A DNA stretch of 64,000 nt from Pictodentalium vernedei (GCA_031216915.1 CM062289.1:395214674-395278673), one strand, 5' to 3'; shown: positions 33,379 through 45,233, numbered from the stretch's first letter. A program made the numbers and translations. The notes: generated by a model from the letters alone, not told the origin.

Positions 33379-33714
33379 CTCAGGCTTGGAAATAAACTGC
33401 AAACAATCATTTAGGTTAAGTGAGGGTTACATCATTTGTAAAATAAGTGAACAAACTATAGGTTACAACAAAGAAATACAACATGAATTAAATTCCCAAT
33501 CCCACATGTTTTGCTTAACAGAACTGACAATCTGTTAGGACTAACTTAACTCAAAGGCTGAGCATTGCATCCACATAGGAATAGAATAGCATGCCATTTA
33601 TATCTTAACAGAATTTCCATCAAAATAAAATAGCGATAACTAATGTTGATCTCCTCAGAGGGAGAGGTCCCACGTTGGTGGTTGCAATTTATTTTGGCGA
33701 AAATTCTGTTAACC
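33379..33714. other. intron sequence, nothing assigned
   Basis: No ORF, hairpin or in-window repeat was recognised, apart from short AT-rich runs. Confidence 0.4.
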
Positions 33715-34052
33715 CTTAACTCTTAACCCGCTGAGTTTTTTTAAACAAGAGGCCCCACGGGGCCTGAAGCGCTCATCTTGTACAGAAGACAATTTAAACA
33801 CAGTCAAAGAATGAGTCTACATTAAGCAAGCCATCTCCATAGGCTACACTGTCAATCCTTGAGTCCCTCAGGGGTGACAAAAATAATCTGGGTATCATGC
33901 CTTTTCTTCAGTTGATCATAAGTAAAATGTAGAGCTCCCCTATGAAGCCCCTTGATACAACCTATGTGGATTAATCTTAGTACCTCTAGAGGGTACTGAA
34001 TACAAAATTTTTAATTCTTCAGCAAAATGGCCAATTCCGGCTCCCATAGAGA

Positions 34053-34933
34053 GCCCAAATATTAACCCAGGCTCTTGATTTGAACACAGTTAAATCTGAC
34101 TTCCCTAGAGATGTTGTGTACCGAATATGAAAGCATTCTGACTGTTGGATCTGAAGAAGAGAAATTGTAAAGAAATTTCTTTGAATTGCACTAAGTTCAA
34201 ATTTGGGCTACCATAGCAAGCCCAAATATTAACCTATGGATCCGATTTGAACAAACTTGAATCTGACCCCCCTAGAGATGTTGTATAGCAAATGTGAAAG
34301 CATTCTGACAAGTGAATCTGAAGAAGAAGATTTTTGAAGAAATTCCCTCATATTGTACTAAGTTAAATTTCATGTTCCCATATGGAGCCCAAATATTAAC
34401 CTAGGCACTCGAATTGAACAACCTGGAATCTGACCCCCTTAGAGATGTTGTATACGAACTATAAAAGCATTCCGACTGGTGGATCTGAAGAAGAAGATTT
34501 TTAAAGAAATTTCCTCATATTGCACAAAGTAAAAATTTGGGCTACCATAGTGAGCCCAAAAATATACCTAGGGATCTGATTTGAACAAACTTGAATCTGA
34601 CCCCCATAGAGATGTTGCATACCAAATATCAAAGCATTCTGACTGATGGATCTGAAGAAGAAGATTTTTTTAAATTACCCTCCATATTGAACAAAGATAA
34701 AATTTGGGCTTCCGTAGGAAGCCCAAATATTAATCTAGGGACTTGGTTTGAACAATCTAGAATCTAACCCTCATAACAATGATGTATACCAAATATTAAA
34801 CGATTCTGACCGGTGGTTCTGAAGAAGAAGATTTTTAAAGAATATTCCCCATATTACCCTATGTTAAAAATTCGGCTCCTGCAGAGAGCCCAAATATGAA
34901 CGAATGAGCTTTATTTCAACAAACTTTTATCTG

Positions 34934-34985
<52 letters not shown>

Positions 34986-35054
34986 TTATGAATGCTGTAT
35001 ACCAAATATCAAAAGATTCTGATGATTGGTTCTGGAGAAAAGATTTTTTTAAAT
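34053..35054. repeat. 167-bp tandem array, about six units
   Basis: GCCCAAA starts at 34053, 34220, 34387, 34554, 34721 and 34888, exactly 167 bp apart each time although units have diverged by many substitutions. Each unit has CTGACCCCC, GATGTTG and GAAGAAGATTTTT. The last unit carries the 51-base C run. Confidence 0.92.
34935..34985. repeat. 51-base poly(C) tract
   Basis: A pure C run at the exact place where sibling units have CTGACCCCC or CTGACCCCCC. It is an expansion of a pre-existing short C run, with length likely uncertain in the assembly. Confidence 0.9.
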
Positions 35055-36399
35055 TTTTGCAAATATGCTGACTCAGCATTTTTTCAATGCCCATTACAGA
35101 ACACCCTAACATAACCAATGGCAATTTTTTTTTACCATTCAGTTCTACTGGTCATAAGGATACTTCATACCAAATAAAAGCTCTCTGTTCCGTGGAGTTT
35201 GGAAAATATGGGCGTTTGAAAATATTTCTATTTTTAGCTCCCAGGGTTTCCATGGGGATGCGGGAATTTTTTTTTTTGCATGGGTCAAGTACTTATGACC
35301 CAATACTACCACAAACCAAATTTGGTTCATACCAGCCCATCGGTTCAGAAAATAGAAATTTTGGGCGGGGCCAAAAATCTTACCCCTCCTATTACAAAGC
35401 CAAATATTACTTCACGAACTTCGTTTGAACAAACTTGATTCTACACCTCATATGGAAGCTCCATAGCAAATATCAAGTCATTGTACACACTGGTTCTTGA
35501 TAAGAAGATTTTAAAAATATTTTGGAGCATTTTCCCCCACTCCCTCCCTATGGGGCTGAGCATGCTGAGTTGAACAAAAATGAAATGCCCCTTTGGGACC
35601 ATCACTCACACAAACTTTCACTTGAATTGGCCCAGCGGCTTTGGAGGAGAAGACGAAAACATGGTGTTGACGGACGACAGACGGAGAGCGATGAGATTAG
35701 CTCAGCTTAACTTTGTGAAGATGAGCTAAAAATATTTTTACCAAATCTAGTCATGGCTGCTGTAAAGCAGCCATGACTGGATTTGCTGAAAATCTTTTTG
35801 ATAATTTAACTCAAGAAATAAGAAATCATTGGTGAAAGCCTTGATTTAATTTACAGGGGGTAAATTTAATTAAAAACGTCCAAATTTTACTTAAGTCTTG
35901 CAGTAAGAGATTATATGTCCATGGCAGGAATATCCGCCAGCAGCAGGTAAAGAGTTCAAAGCCTATTTCCCAGTTTTATGACCTCAGAACAGGTGCCCTC
36001 AACATGCCACCATGAGGAAATCCTGCTAACAATAGACAACTTATCTAGGCAATGGTTTTAGTCAAAGACCTGATTAGAAATCACTGCTAAGCCATTGGAA
36101 TGTACAGGCTGCAGTCAGGTGTGAATTCAAGACAACTGCTCATGCCCTTAAGGGCTTCGACGTAAACTGCGTGTAGGGCATAGTAATAACAGAGAATGCA
36201 GAAAAACATCACAACACTTTTCCCCTACAGGTTATCACCATCTTATATAGCATAACCTGCTAATGGGTTATGATTTAAGCTCCTTATTTCAAGGCCTGTT
36301 TAGTGATGAAAATAATTTGGGTGATAACCAGAAAAACGAGAGAACTTTCCTCCAACTTATCTTACAATTTACTATGATAGCTACAGAACAGGAACTGAA

Positions 36400-36690
36400 A
36401 ATGGGGTTAGTTGATACCCATGATAACAAACTAGAGGTCCTCGGTTCGAATCCCACTTGCAGCAACTGCATTGTGTCCTTGGGCAAGACATTTAATCCCA
36501 ACTGCCCATGTGAGGGCACGGTGGCATTGTGCTAACCAATGTTAACCCTGCTTGCGGGGAGTTGGGATATTGGGGAGTCTGGCAGTTGCTCGCCATTGCA
36601 TTGGGTACTCGGGCTTCCTCCACCTGTAAAACTGTCCGACACGCGGTGAACCTGGCTGTCAAAAGTGTCGGTAAACCCCCAATAGACTAG
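36400..36690 (+). mobile_element. SINE with a tRNA-like head (plus strand)
   Basis: GAGGTCCTCGGTTCGAATCC (B box), then TTGTGTCCTTGGGCAAGACA and the body to GTAAACCCCCAATAGA. The 5' end of the head is diverged. Confidence 0.75.
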
Positions 36691-36699
36691 AAAAACTGT

Positions 36700-38221
36700 G
36701 AGCACTGCTCACTAAATGGTACCACCCACTCCCACCAAGAAACATTTTACAACAGTAAAAGTGTGTTTAATGCAGAGAGCACAAACACTAACCCCCCACC
36801 CCCACCCCCCCCACCCCTCCACCTCCACCCCAAACCTTGAATTAACAAAGCCCATTTTTCAATATGTGAAACTGTGAAAATGAAAATATCTGAAAACAAA
36901 ATAGAAGGTACACATCTTCACTGTATGTAAAAGAATGTTTGAAGGTTTCATTGAAATCCATTCTCTAGTTTAAAAGAGGTCGTGGATAGCAAATGTCAAC
37001 AACCCCCCCACGCAAGCTTGAATTGACAAAGCCCATTTTTAAATATGGGAAACCCTAAAAATGAAAATATCTGAAAACAAAACAGGAGGTGCACATCTTC
37101 AATATATGTAAAAGGTCTGAAAATTTCAATGAAATCTGTTCAATGGTTTAAGAGGAGTTGTGGATAGCAGATCTGTACAGAATGTCATTTGAATTTGACA
37201 AAGTCCATTTTTCAATATGGGAAACTGTAAAAAAGAAAATATCTGAAAACAAAATAGGAGGTGCACATCTTCAATGTATGTAAAAGAATGTCTGAGAGTT
37301 TCAATGAAATCCGTTCACTGGTTTAAGAGGAGTTGCGGATAGCAGATGTGTGCCCCCCCTGCCCCCTCCAAAGAGTAACACGCCTATAGCATAACAGACA
37401 GACGGACATATGTTGGAATATGAAAATATCTGAAAGAAAAATAGGAGGTGCACATCTTCAGTATATGTAAAAGAAGGTCTGAGAGTACCAATGGTGTTTG
37501 TTCAATGGTTTAACCCTTTACCCAACGCAGATGATATGAAATTTTATTATTTTAAATCTCATTTTTTTAAATGTTTCAAAAAATTTCAACAAAACCATAT
37601 CATGTGACCCCTCATTGGAACGAGATCAATGAGCTCGTTCCAATGAGGGGTCACATGATATGGTTTTGTTGAAATATTTTGAAACATTTAATTTTTTCAT
37701 CTGTTCAATTCGCATATTACGCGTGCGGATGCGGGCGATTCGTTAGGTAATGGTTTAAGAGTAGTAGAGGATAGCAGATCTATACCCCTCCCTACTAAAA
37801 CCTGAATTGACAAAAAACATTTTTGAATATGGGGAACTGTAAATATGAAAATATCTGAAAAGAAAATAGGAGGTGCACATCTGCAATGTATGTAAAAGAA
37901 CGTCTGAAAGTTTCAATGAAATCTGTTCACTGGTTTAAGAGGAGTTGCAAATAGCAGATCTGTACAGAATGTCAATTGAATTTGACAAAATTCATTTTTC
38001 AATATGGGAAACTGTAAAACAGAAAATATCTGAAAAGAAGATAGGAGGTGCACATCTTCAATGTACGTAAAAGAATGTCTGAGAGTTTCAATGAAATCCG
38101 TTCACTGGTTTAGAACGAGTTGCGGATAGCAGGTGTACCTCCCCTAAAGCGTAACGGGCGGGCAGACGTACAGACGGACCAAGTGAACACTATATACCTC
38201 CCACTTTTCAAGTGGGTGGTA
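36700..38221. mobile_element. tandem-unit element with 3' hairpin and TATAATAAA end
   Basis: ~170-180-bp units begin near 36838, 37019, 37191, 37802 and 37978 (ACAAAG…CATTTTTCAATATGG, GTGCACATCTTCAATGTATG). It closes with GGCGGGCAGACGTACAGACG, the hairpin CCTCCCACTTTTCAAGTGGG, and TGGTATAATAAATAAAT. The start, around GTGAGCACTGCTCACTAAAT, resembles the start at 47145. A TTAA-1 MITE is inserted at 37510-37758. Confidence 0.7.
37510..37758. mobile_element. TTAA-1 MITE inside a tandem unit
   Basis: TTAACCCTTTACCCAACG … TTAGGTAATGGTTTAA. The hairpin is at 37580-37675. The host unit reads TTCAATGGTTTAA on the left and resumes GAGTAGTAGAGGATAGCAGA, like AAGAGGAGTTGCGGATAGCA in siblings, which proves the insertion. 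Confidence 0.9.
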
Positions 38222-38603
38222 TAATAAATAAATTTAATTATTTATTGGTGTTTAAGATTACATCCTTATGCACAATGACCAATCGTGACCATGACAGTTT
38301 TACAGGTGGAGGAAGCTGGAGTACCTGGAGAGAACCACCGAGCATCGACGAGCAACTGTCAGCTCCTCAACATTCTAACTCTGTTCAAGCTCCGCTCTCA
38401 AGCAGGCTCACAGCAGTTGAAGACATGTGTACCATCGACGTGCAGTACGCCTTAGTACACGGCGCCATTGGGCCCCCATTGAGGCAACCGGGATAAAGTG
38501 CCTTGCCCAAGAACACAAAGCGGTCCATCCCAGATGGAGATCGAACTTGGGACCTCTAGAATAGAAGTCCAACAGTCTACCCACTGAGCCACTGCGCTCC
38601 AAA
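38222..38603 (-). mobile_element. SINE with a tRNA-like head
   Basis: The head (minus) is GGAGCGCAGTGGCTCAGTGG … AAGTTCGATCTCC. The body is as in 20604. The tail TTAAACACCAATAAATAATT joins the end of the 36700 element. Confidence 0.88.
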
Positions 38604-38615
38604 TAAATAAATAAA

Positions 38616-39038
38616 TAACCCTTTGCAAACTGACATCAAAATAAAGAAATTTCAAGCAGCAAATTTTTCCCACAATGCATTTACAGTACGGGCACTGTGG
38701 ATTGGTCATTTTCTGCAGGTGAGCATTATTAATATTACTGGATACCTGACCCTAATTATGACAATAATAATCAAAGATTTAATTAATGAAGCACTGGGTA
38801 CAACCCAGTACTTCAATTAAAATTTTGCTGATGATTTTTATTACCTGGTAAACACATGCTTGGACAACACTGTCCACACATGGGTTATGACCAGTCCACG
38901 GTGGCTGTACTGTTGGAATTCAAACCAATTCAATCTTGTTTGACAAGAGCTCAATTGGTTAAATTCCTATACTTGCACAATGGAAAGATAGGCCGCTGAA
39001 CATTTTCTATTTTGACATCAGTAGTGTGCAAAAGTTAA
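38616..39038. mobile_element. TTAA-2 MITE carrying a second repeat
   Basis: It opens AATAACCCTTTGCAAACTGA and closes CATCAGTAGTGTGCAAAAGTTAA. About 38680-38920 is another repeat (GGTACAACCCAGTA … GACCAGTCCACGG), the same type as the DIRS copy B target. The residual hairpin is AATCTTGTTTGACAAGAGCT. Confidence 0.7.
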
Positions 39039-39350
39039 TTATGAATATTACAATAACATGATTTTGAAGGGCATTAAGGCATATTATTGATCCAACAAGA
39101 ATAATTGTCAGTCTGACATATAAGCAATCTAAGTGTATAATGGCAACTATTAATTACTGAGGTTATCAATCTTTCAAGTAGGATGATAATACAACTTATT
39201 ACATTCCAAAGTGTGATTTACTGGGATTTCCGAGTTTGATTATAAACGATAATTTCACAAGCAAATTATGCAATCAACAATTGCGTCATGCATCCATGCA
39301 GGCAAACGAAGACGCTTGGCCGTGGATGTAATGGGGACTTCATTGTTTTT
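39039..39350. other. intron sequence, nothing assigned
   Basis: AT-rich, with no ORF or repeat recognised. Confidence 0.4.
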
Positions 39351-39582
39351 TTAACCCTTTACCTAACATGAAAAGCAGACAACACTTGCAAAAAAAATTC
39401 TTGAATAGCTATTATTTTAATTTTTTGTCTCAAAATCATAGGTTATGGCCCCTCATTGGAACGAGCTCGATGAGCTTGTTCCAATGAGGGGTCATAACCT
39501 TTGTTTTAAAGACAAAAAATCATGAAAATTAATTGGCGATTTTTGAGAATTACGCTGATCGTTACGGTAGGTAAAGGGTTAA
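39351..39582. mobile_element. TTAA-1 MITE, CATGAAAAGCAGAC subtype
   Basis: TTAACCCTTTACCTAACATG … GTAGGTAAAGGGTTAA. The hairpin arms are TCATAGGTTATGGCCCCTC, with the CATTGGAACGAGCTC core mirrored (39432-39510). Siblings lie at 56747 and 62914. Confidence 0.9.
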
Positions 39583-39589
39583 ATAATAT

Positions 39590-39779
39590 AATTATCGTTA
39601 ATAATGAAAAGTAATAAACAGAGTAATTGCTTGACTGGACTGGTTACGTGAAATAATTCATTCGAGGCGAGGGACTATATTGTAAAACACTTGTGCGCAT
39701 TCACGCAGTCATGTTTGTACAACATCCCTCATCTCTCATGAATTATTTCATGTAACCAGTCCAGTCAATGATTATTCTC
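39590..39779. repeat. imperfect palindrome
   Basis: TTGACTGGACTGGTTACGTG, then AAATAATTCAT (39632-39661), is mirrored by ATGAATTATTTCATGTAACC, then AGTCCAGTCAA (39737-39768). The loop is about 75 bp. The following MITE starts at its right edge. Confidence 0.75.
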
Positions 39780-40104
39780 TGGCGTTTTTTTTATTTTATT
39801 AATTATTTCTTTGCCATCAAAAGTTCATGTTCTTGGTTTGTATTATGTTTTAGATCTCATAATCTACAGAATAGCATGGTTGGTGGTGTATTTCATCCCT
39901 TGAATGCAACAAGGCTTTGCAAAGCCTTGTTGCACTCAAGGAACAAATCTATCAATTTTATTAACTTGGGTAAAATATCACACATAAACTATTTAATTTT
40001 TATTTTTTTAATTTTGCATTGGTTGTAAAAAGAGAGCATGCGGCAGCCAAAAGAACCATGTGGAAGGGCCTGAGAAACAGATTTGTAACTTTTTTAGGCC
40101 TTAC
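39780..40104. mobile_element. PIF/Harbinger-like MITE, 5' truncated
   Basis: From GGCGTTTTTTTTATTTTATT through the hairpin GCTTTGCAAAGC to CTGAGAAACAGATTTGTAAC and TTTTTTAGGCCTTA. Confidence 0.75.
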
Positions 40105-40209
40105 CATTTACCACAATGCTGATTATCCTAGTCACAGTTATCTAACCACCATTAACCTTCCACCTAAGGTAATGGCCAAGTCTGACCTGCACAATTTTTA
40201 AACAAGAAA

Positions 40210-40998
40210 TACCACTGGAGTAGCACATTGACGTTACAGATCCAGCTACAGTATGTGAAACTTTGAGTTTGATGATTGTAGCCCCAGTAGTTTCCGAGTT
40301 ATGCCAAATACATGATTTGTGACCTTGAACATTATGGAGGTAAAGTATAACCTTGACCTCGAACATGTGCACATACAACTATTATATGTCACACACATTC
40401 TGACTGTCCTTTGCATTTTGATGAAGGTTGATAATCGAAGTTTGATTCATTTCTGTGTTATGGCTGAAACACAAATATTGACCGATTTTATGTGTGACTT
40501 TGAAATATGAGCATGATGTTGAATTTACAAACCCGGCTATAGTGTACGAGATATTCTACCATTGTCCTTTATAACTGTGTGAAGTTTGATGATTGTATCC
40601 CTAATAGTTTCTGAGTTAGGCTAGAGGCAGGATTTGTGATCTTGAACATATGGAGGTCAAGTTTCACCTTGACCTTCAAGACGCAAACTATTATTAGTGA
40701 TACACCTTCTGATTGTCCTTAACATTTGTATGAAGTTTTATAATTGTAGTTTTATTCATTTCTGTATTATGGCAGACACAAGAATATTGCCCAAATTTAA
40801 CTGTGACCTTGAAGTGTGACCTTGACCTGGAAGTTAGGGACCCGGCTATGGTGAGTCACACATCCTCCCATTGTCCTTTATAACTGTGTGTTGTTGATGA
40901 CTGCAGCCCCAAAAGTTTTTAAGTTATAGGCTTGGACACATGGACACCCTCACACACACTTCAATCACGATATGCCATCCAACCTATGTTGGGGGCAT
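40210..40998. repeat. tandem-unit element (period ~157 bp) with 3' hairpin
   Basis: TGTCCTT-containing landmarks lie near 40405, 40562, 40716 and 40874. Alternate units resemble each other more (ACCCGGCTATAGTG / ACCCGGCTATGGTG). It has the TGACCTTGACC motif common in mollusc repeats. It closes ATGCCATCCAACCTATGTTG, then GGGGCATAAAAATCACTAG, a hairpin with a CTAG end. Confidence 0.65.
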
Positions 40999-41151
40999 AA
41001 AAATCACTAGAGTCCTGCATGCTAGGCATTGATATTTGATTCGATTAGAAATTTTCCTTATGAATCAATTCAATTTCAACATTATATTCAGCTTCAGTGT
41101 CTCAGTAAACTTCTAATAATACAATATTAGTAGAACCAAGTCTGGAAATTA

Positions 41152-41350
41152 GCAGACTGTCATCTGCAGAATGACGGACCATAGAGGGTAAATTTTGGTG
41201 ATGCAACCCTTGGTGAACCTTAATCTGAGTCAAGGTCTCAGGCCTAAACCGAAAGCGGTACACAGAGGATAAATTGGCCCACTGTATGGGATAGTATTAG
41301 CAAATTCCCCCTCTGGGGACCTCATTCTGCAAATGGCAGATTGATTATTT
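41152..41350. mobile_element. MITE with GCAGACTGTCATCTGCAAAATG-type termini
   Basis: GCAGACTGTCATCTGCAGAA … CCTCATTCTGCAAATGGCAG are inverted ends with inner AGAGGGTAAATT. The second copy is at 63545-63785. Confidence 0.7.
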
Positions 41351-41357
41351 CAGGCTT

Positions 41358-41729
41358 CAGTAGAACAGTGTTAATTGAATAGCCACTTTGCCAGTAAAAT
41401 ATTCAATTAACAGGAGTATACAATGCACAGGAATTGGTAATTTCCTGTCCTTTTGTCATAACCTGAGCATTTTTTCTTTTATATCTTGTAAACTAGATTA
41501 GATGCCAAAATGGGATGTATTGAGGCAAAAACTGTCTGGAAATGTGGGGGATTAAGTGGTTGACTGAGTAATTCCTCCAAAGATTAAAAGATTTTTATTC
41601 AATAACCAGTATGCAAGTAAAAAGGCAAATTTGTATTGAACATATAGTAAATGGTTTGGTGCTTTGAAATTATGTGAAATTAACAGGGATATTCTGCTAA
41701 GAGATATTCAATTAAATGGGCTCCCACTG
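41358..41729. mobile_element. TA-bounded MITE, reversed and diverged
   Basis: CAGTAGAACAGTGTTAATTG … TTAAATGGGCTCCCACTG with TA on the right. The central hairpin has mostly decayed (TTATATCTTGTAAACTAGAT). Confidence 0.75.
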
Positions 41730-41739
41730 TAACCCCCCA

Positions 41740-42074
41740 AAATGGTACATTTTTAGGCAAGAAATATATAGAGGCTATCTTTAAGTGTTTTTCTGGGGAC
41801 ACACTTGACTATCTCAAGAGTGGGCACAGGAAATATGTATTTCCACAGGCGGCTTTGGAGCAAGAGGAAATACATAATTTCTTGTTCCCATGAATGAGAT
41901 ATTCATTGGTATCCTCAGAAAAACTCTAGATTCTCTTATTATGTGCACTTCAGAAAAATTACAGGTCTATCCAATTATGCAATCATGAAATGATTGTAAA
42001 CTCAAATCAACTGATCATTGTCCAACTATTCCCCTGCTGTGTGTAGGCTATTTTGGAACTAACACAGCAAGTTT
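41740..42074. other. intron sequence with an imperfect foldback
   Basis: AGTGTTTTTCTGGGGACACA … TGTATTTCC pairs loosely with GGAAATACA and CATTGGTATCCTCAGAAAAACTCT (41786-41930). No family sibling seen. Confidence 0.45.
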
Positions 42075-42476
42075 TAGGCCTCACAAAGTAGATCCTCTGT
42101 TTCTCAGGCCATCTTTTGTAAAATTGCATGCGTGCGGGCGTTTTTTTATTTTATTTTTTATTTTTGTAATTATTTCTTTGCCATTAAAAAGTTCATGTTC
42201 TTGGTTTGTTTTATGTTTTAGGCCCCATAATCTACAGAATAGCATGGGTAGTGGTGTATTACATCCCTTGAGTGCAAGAAGGCTTTGCAATGCTAAAGCG
42301 TTGCAAAGCCTTCTTGCACTCAAGGGACAATTTTATTAACATGGGTAAAATATCAGACATAATCCATTCGATTTTGATTTTTTTAAGTTTGGATAAGTTA
42401 TAAAAAGAGAGTATGCGACAGCCAAAAGGACCATGTGGGAGGGCCTGAGAAACAGATTTTTATTTTTTTAGGCCTT
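42075..42476. mobile_element. PIF/Harbinger-like MITE, GGCC-TIR family
   Basis: TTTTAGGCCTCACAAAGTAG … TTTTTTTAGGCCTTA. The hairpin CTTGAGTGCAAGAAGGCTTT is mirrored nearly perfectly (42266-42329). Confidence 0.85.
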
Positions 42477-42645
42477 AGTTCCCTAATGTTTCCAACAATG
42501 TTTGCAAATGGGTCAAAAATTATTTTAGAATGAGAATTCAATAAGAATAGGACCAGGAACAGTTTTTGAGAAATTGCCCTGACAATGACCAAATTCAACT
42601 TGTTTATAGACCTTAACTTGGCTTCACTAAGTCCAATACAGGCAT

Positions 42646-42884
42646 TTAACCCGTAAAGGCCTATTTCTGACTTTTATGACTTCAGAACAGGTGTCCTTAA
42701 CTTGCCATCATGAGTAGGTCCTACCATCAATAAACAAATTACATAGGCAGTGGTTTCTAGTCAAGTCTTGGCTGCCTGTTAAGGCGGTCAATACTTGACT
42801 AGAAATCACTGTTAAGCCACTGGATGTGTACAGGCTGTGGTAAGGTGTGAATTCATGACAATTGCCCGAGCCCTTAAGGGTTAA
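42646..42884. mobile_element. TTAA-4 family MITE
   Basis: TTAACCCGTAAAGGCC … GAGCCCTTAAGGGTTAA. The hairpin is CAGTGGTTTCTAGTCAAGTC, mirrored as GACTAGAAATCACTG (42748-42811). Confidence 0.8.
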
Positions 42885-42905
42885 TCTATTTTGTCTTGTA
42901 TGGGA

Positions 42906-43154
42906 GCACGGTTGCTCGGTGGTTAGAGTACTGGACTTCAAACCAACAGGTCCATGCTTTGATTCTGATGAGCAGTAAGTGCATTGCGTCCCTGGGTAAG
43001 GCACTTAATCCCGATTGCCCACATGGCACTGTGTACCGAGGCATACTGCACGTCGATGGTTAATTTACCTTCAACCAATGCTAACTGCTTGTCTGGACAC
43101 AGGGTGATCCTGGCTGTCGAAAGCATCGTTAAACACCTATATATAAATAAATAT
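42906..43154 (+). mobile_element. SINE with a tRNA-like head (plus strand)
   Basis: The head is GAGCACGGTTGCTCGGTGGT … GGTCCATGCTTTGATTCTG. The body has TGCACGTCGATGGT. The tail is TTAAACACCTATATATAAAT. Confidence 0.75.
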
Positions 43155-43184
43155 TACATCTTCTTTAACATAACTCCATGAGCT

Positions 43185-43880
43185 CAGGATTCCTGCAGGT
43201 AAGGACTGGTATAATTCAAGGCCATTTCACAATATATTGCAGCATTTTTTAAGGCCATACAATTGTCAAAATCAAGAAATTTCAAGGCGTGCATTCACTA
43301 ATCCTGATAAAAGGCCGCTCAGCCACATGTCCCCCGAAAAAAACAAGTCGAAAAAGGGGCATAACTCTAGCAAAAAATGATCGGTCTGAACCCACATTCG
43401 AACTTGACCTGTATTATTACCCCAGAAAGTCACATACCAAAATTCTTTCCGATCAAATAATCCAAACTGGAGTTATCATCCGGACATCGCAAATCTTGAA
43501 ATTTCTAAGTCGAAAAAGGGGTATAACTCTAATAAAAATAATCTGGCCGAACCCATATTCGAACTTGACCTGTGGTTTGGGCTAAGAAGGTCACATACCA
43601 AAATTGGTTCCAATCAAATGATCCAAACTGGGGTTATCATGGGGACACCAAGTGGGACAGATGCACAGATGGGCGGGCGGATGCATGCACGCACAGATGC
43701 ACGGACGAACACAGCTGATTTCTATAGTCCCCCGAAAAAATTTTCGGGGGACAACTAGGATCCTCCAGTCATTAACTTCTCCAACCACTTCCCTTCATGG
43801 GAAGTGGGAGGAGGGGGTAATGACCTGAGGATCCTAGATGGGACTACGCCTTCACGAACACTAGCATATTTAAGGAATAG
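43185..43880. mobile_element. foldback repeat (as 7440-7700) with an inserted hairpin-ended element
   Basis: The host repeat reads GATTCCTGCAGGTAAGGACT … TTCACTAATCCT, then resumes AACTAGGATCCTCCAGTCAT with the palindrome at 43755-43835. The insert (about 43305-43752) has two ~165-bp 'GGGGCATAACTCTA' units and GCGGATGCATGCACGCACAG. It ends in the hairpin CCCCCGAAAAAATTTTCGGG; near its start is a matching TCCCCCGAAAAAAAC. Confidence 0.75.
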
Positions 43881-43895
43881 AGCATGGCTTGGAGT

Positions 43896-43992
43896 TGACT
43901 ACGCCCATATAGTGCCCAGTGAGGTGGTGTAGTTCCCGCCGCGAAGCGGAGGGAACTACACCACCTCACTGGGCACTATATGGGCATAGTCA
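43896..43992. repeat. near-perfect 97-bp palindrome
   Basis: TTGACTACGCCCATATAGTG, then CCCAGTGAGGTGGTGTAGTT, is mirrored with one or two mismatches around the tip CCGCCGCGAAGCGG. The single-base differences leave a very stable hairpin. Confidence 0.92.
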
Positions 43993-45233
43993 ATGACAAG
44001 ACATGCACTAATCCTTATATTATATCGAACACCCATCAAGAAAAACATCTGTCCGATTTGTTAATCTATTACCAAGGTAGCAGCCCTACCAACCAGCTGT
44101 ATATAGAAAAAAATCATGCAGTTTTTAAAAAACATTTTCTTCTTCCAAAACACGGCTAACTTGGATTATTGATATGAGCAGAAGAGAGATTTTGAATCGG
44201 TCGGCAAAGGTAAACAAAACATTTCCCCCAAATGGAACTGTGTATTCTAGAATCGCGCAATTCGCGAATGAAAACTAAAATTTTCGAAATTTGACAACGT
44301 AATTTGATGATTTCCACACATTTGTCACACATATACATTACCGAATGGGTCAGCACGGGATACAAACTCCGAAGATTCAATTGAATTCCATTATTTATTC
44401 GTTTACTGCCCAAAACATACAATTAAATAGCGAAATAATATGAGCAGCGAAACAAACAATTTTTCATATCCGGACGCGTTCTCATGAAAGTTGGACCCAG
44501 GTATGGATCATTCTTTTCGAAACGAGATATGGATCATCTTCTCAAGGAATAAAATGAACGCCTCGAAAAATGCGACTTCAACAATGGAAAAGCGATACAT
44601 TTTTCCACAAAGATTTCTTTCCGGGTCATTTTAAGGATGTTGTGCCTCTGTGAATCAATTTTTAAATTTAGCCTGATCAGTTTTATTCGCCCAGTATGAA
44701 AAGAAAACTGATATAGTAATGTGCTAAAAATAGAAAACGTGTAGTGCCTGGTCAGTTCTGTGGATGCAAACTACATGAAATAGGGTATCATCTTTCAGCC
44801 AATCAGAATGCAAGGAAGTCACGTGAGATATAATATAAAACTATATATTTATGATTACATGCTCCATTGGCATTTTTATTTCATGAAGGCCGCTTGGCAT
44901 ATTTTCCAGGATTTCAAGGCCTTCAATGACCCTTAGTCAAATTCAAGGCCATTCCTTGAATCCAAGACATAATAGAATAAATGCTCAGTTTATCTCTAGA
45001 ATACATGAAAGGGGCCAAATCCCTGTTAATTGAATGATTCTCCCTGGCAAAGTGGCTATTCAATTAACAGAGCTCTGCTGTACTTGCTATACAGCAAATT
45101 AGTTAAGTCCATTTTGCATTTGTTGGGAGCTTTGATAAAAAATTAATCAGTTTTAAAATTTCAAACACATTCAAAGATCCAATATGAAACTCGACTTGTT
45201 CTTCAAAAAAGGATGAAATTAAAATCTATAAGT
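43993..45233. other. intron sequence, mostly unassigned
   Basis: 44100-44850 matches nothing else in the window and has no convincing exon. 44860-44970 resembles the 8120-8240 repeat (TTTCCAGGATTTCAAGGCC). 44965-45084 is the right half of a TA-MITE (AATAGAATAAATGCTCAGTT … CTCTGCTGTA). Confidence 0.45.

Larger units (their letters stand above)
33745..35728. mobile_element. CAAGAGGCCC-type tandem-unit element
   Basis: It opens CAAGAGGCCCCACGGGGCCT, followed by CGCTCATCTTG, and closes AGATGAGC, so the ends are weakly inverted. It holds a 167-bp tandem array, then GACGGACGACAGACGGAGAG. I recall similar repeats, opening with RAGAGGCCC and CGCTCA, as common in bivalve genomes. It is non-coding. 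Confidence 0.7.
33715..35956. mobile_element. TTAA-3 MITE (reversed) split by a 2-kb tandem-unit element
   Basis: The left piece is TTAACCCTTAACTCTTAACCC to TTTTTTTAAA (33709-33744). The right piece resumes ATATTTTTACCAAATCTAGTC, with the hairpin at 35738-35790, and closes near GGCAGGAATATCCGCCAGCAG. The split is at 33745/35728. Confidence 0.7.

Noticed and set aside
36421..36445. GGTTCGAATCC as a functional tRNA gene
   Set aside because: The acceptor and anticodon stems do not form. The sequence continues into the SINE body and ends in the SINE tail.
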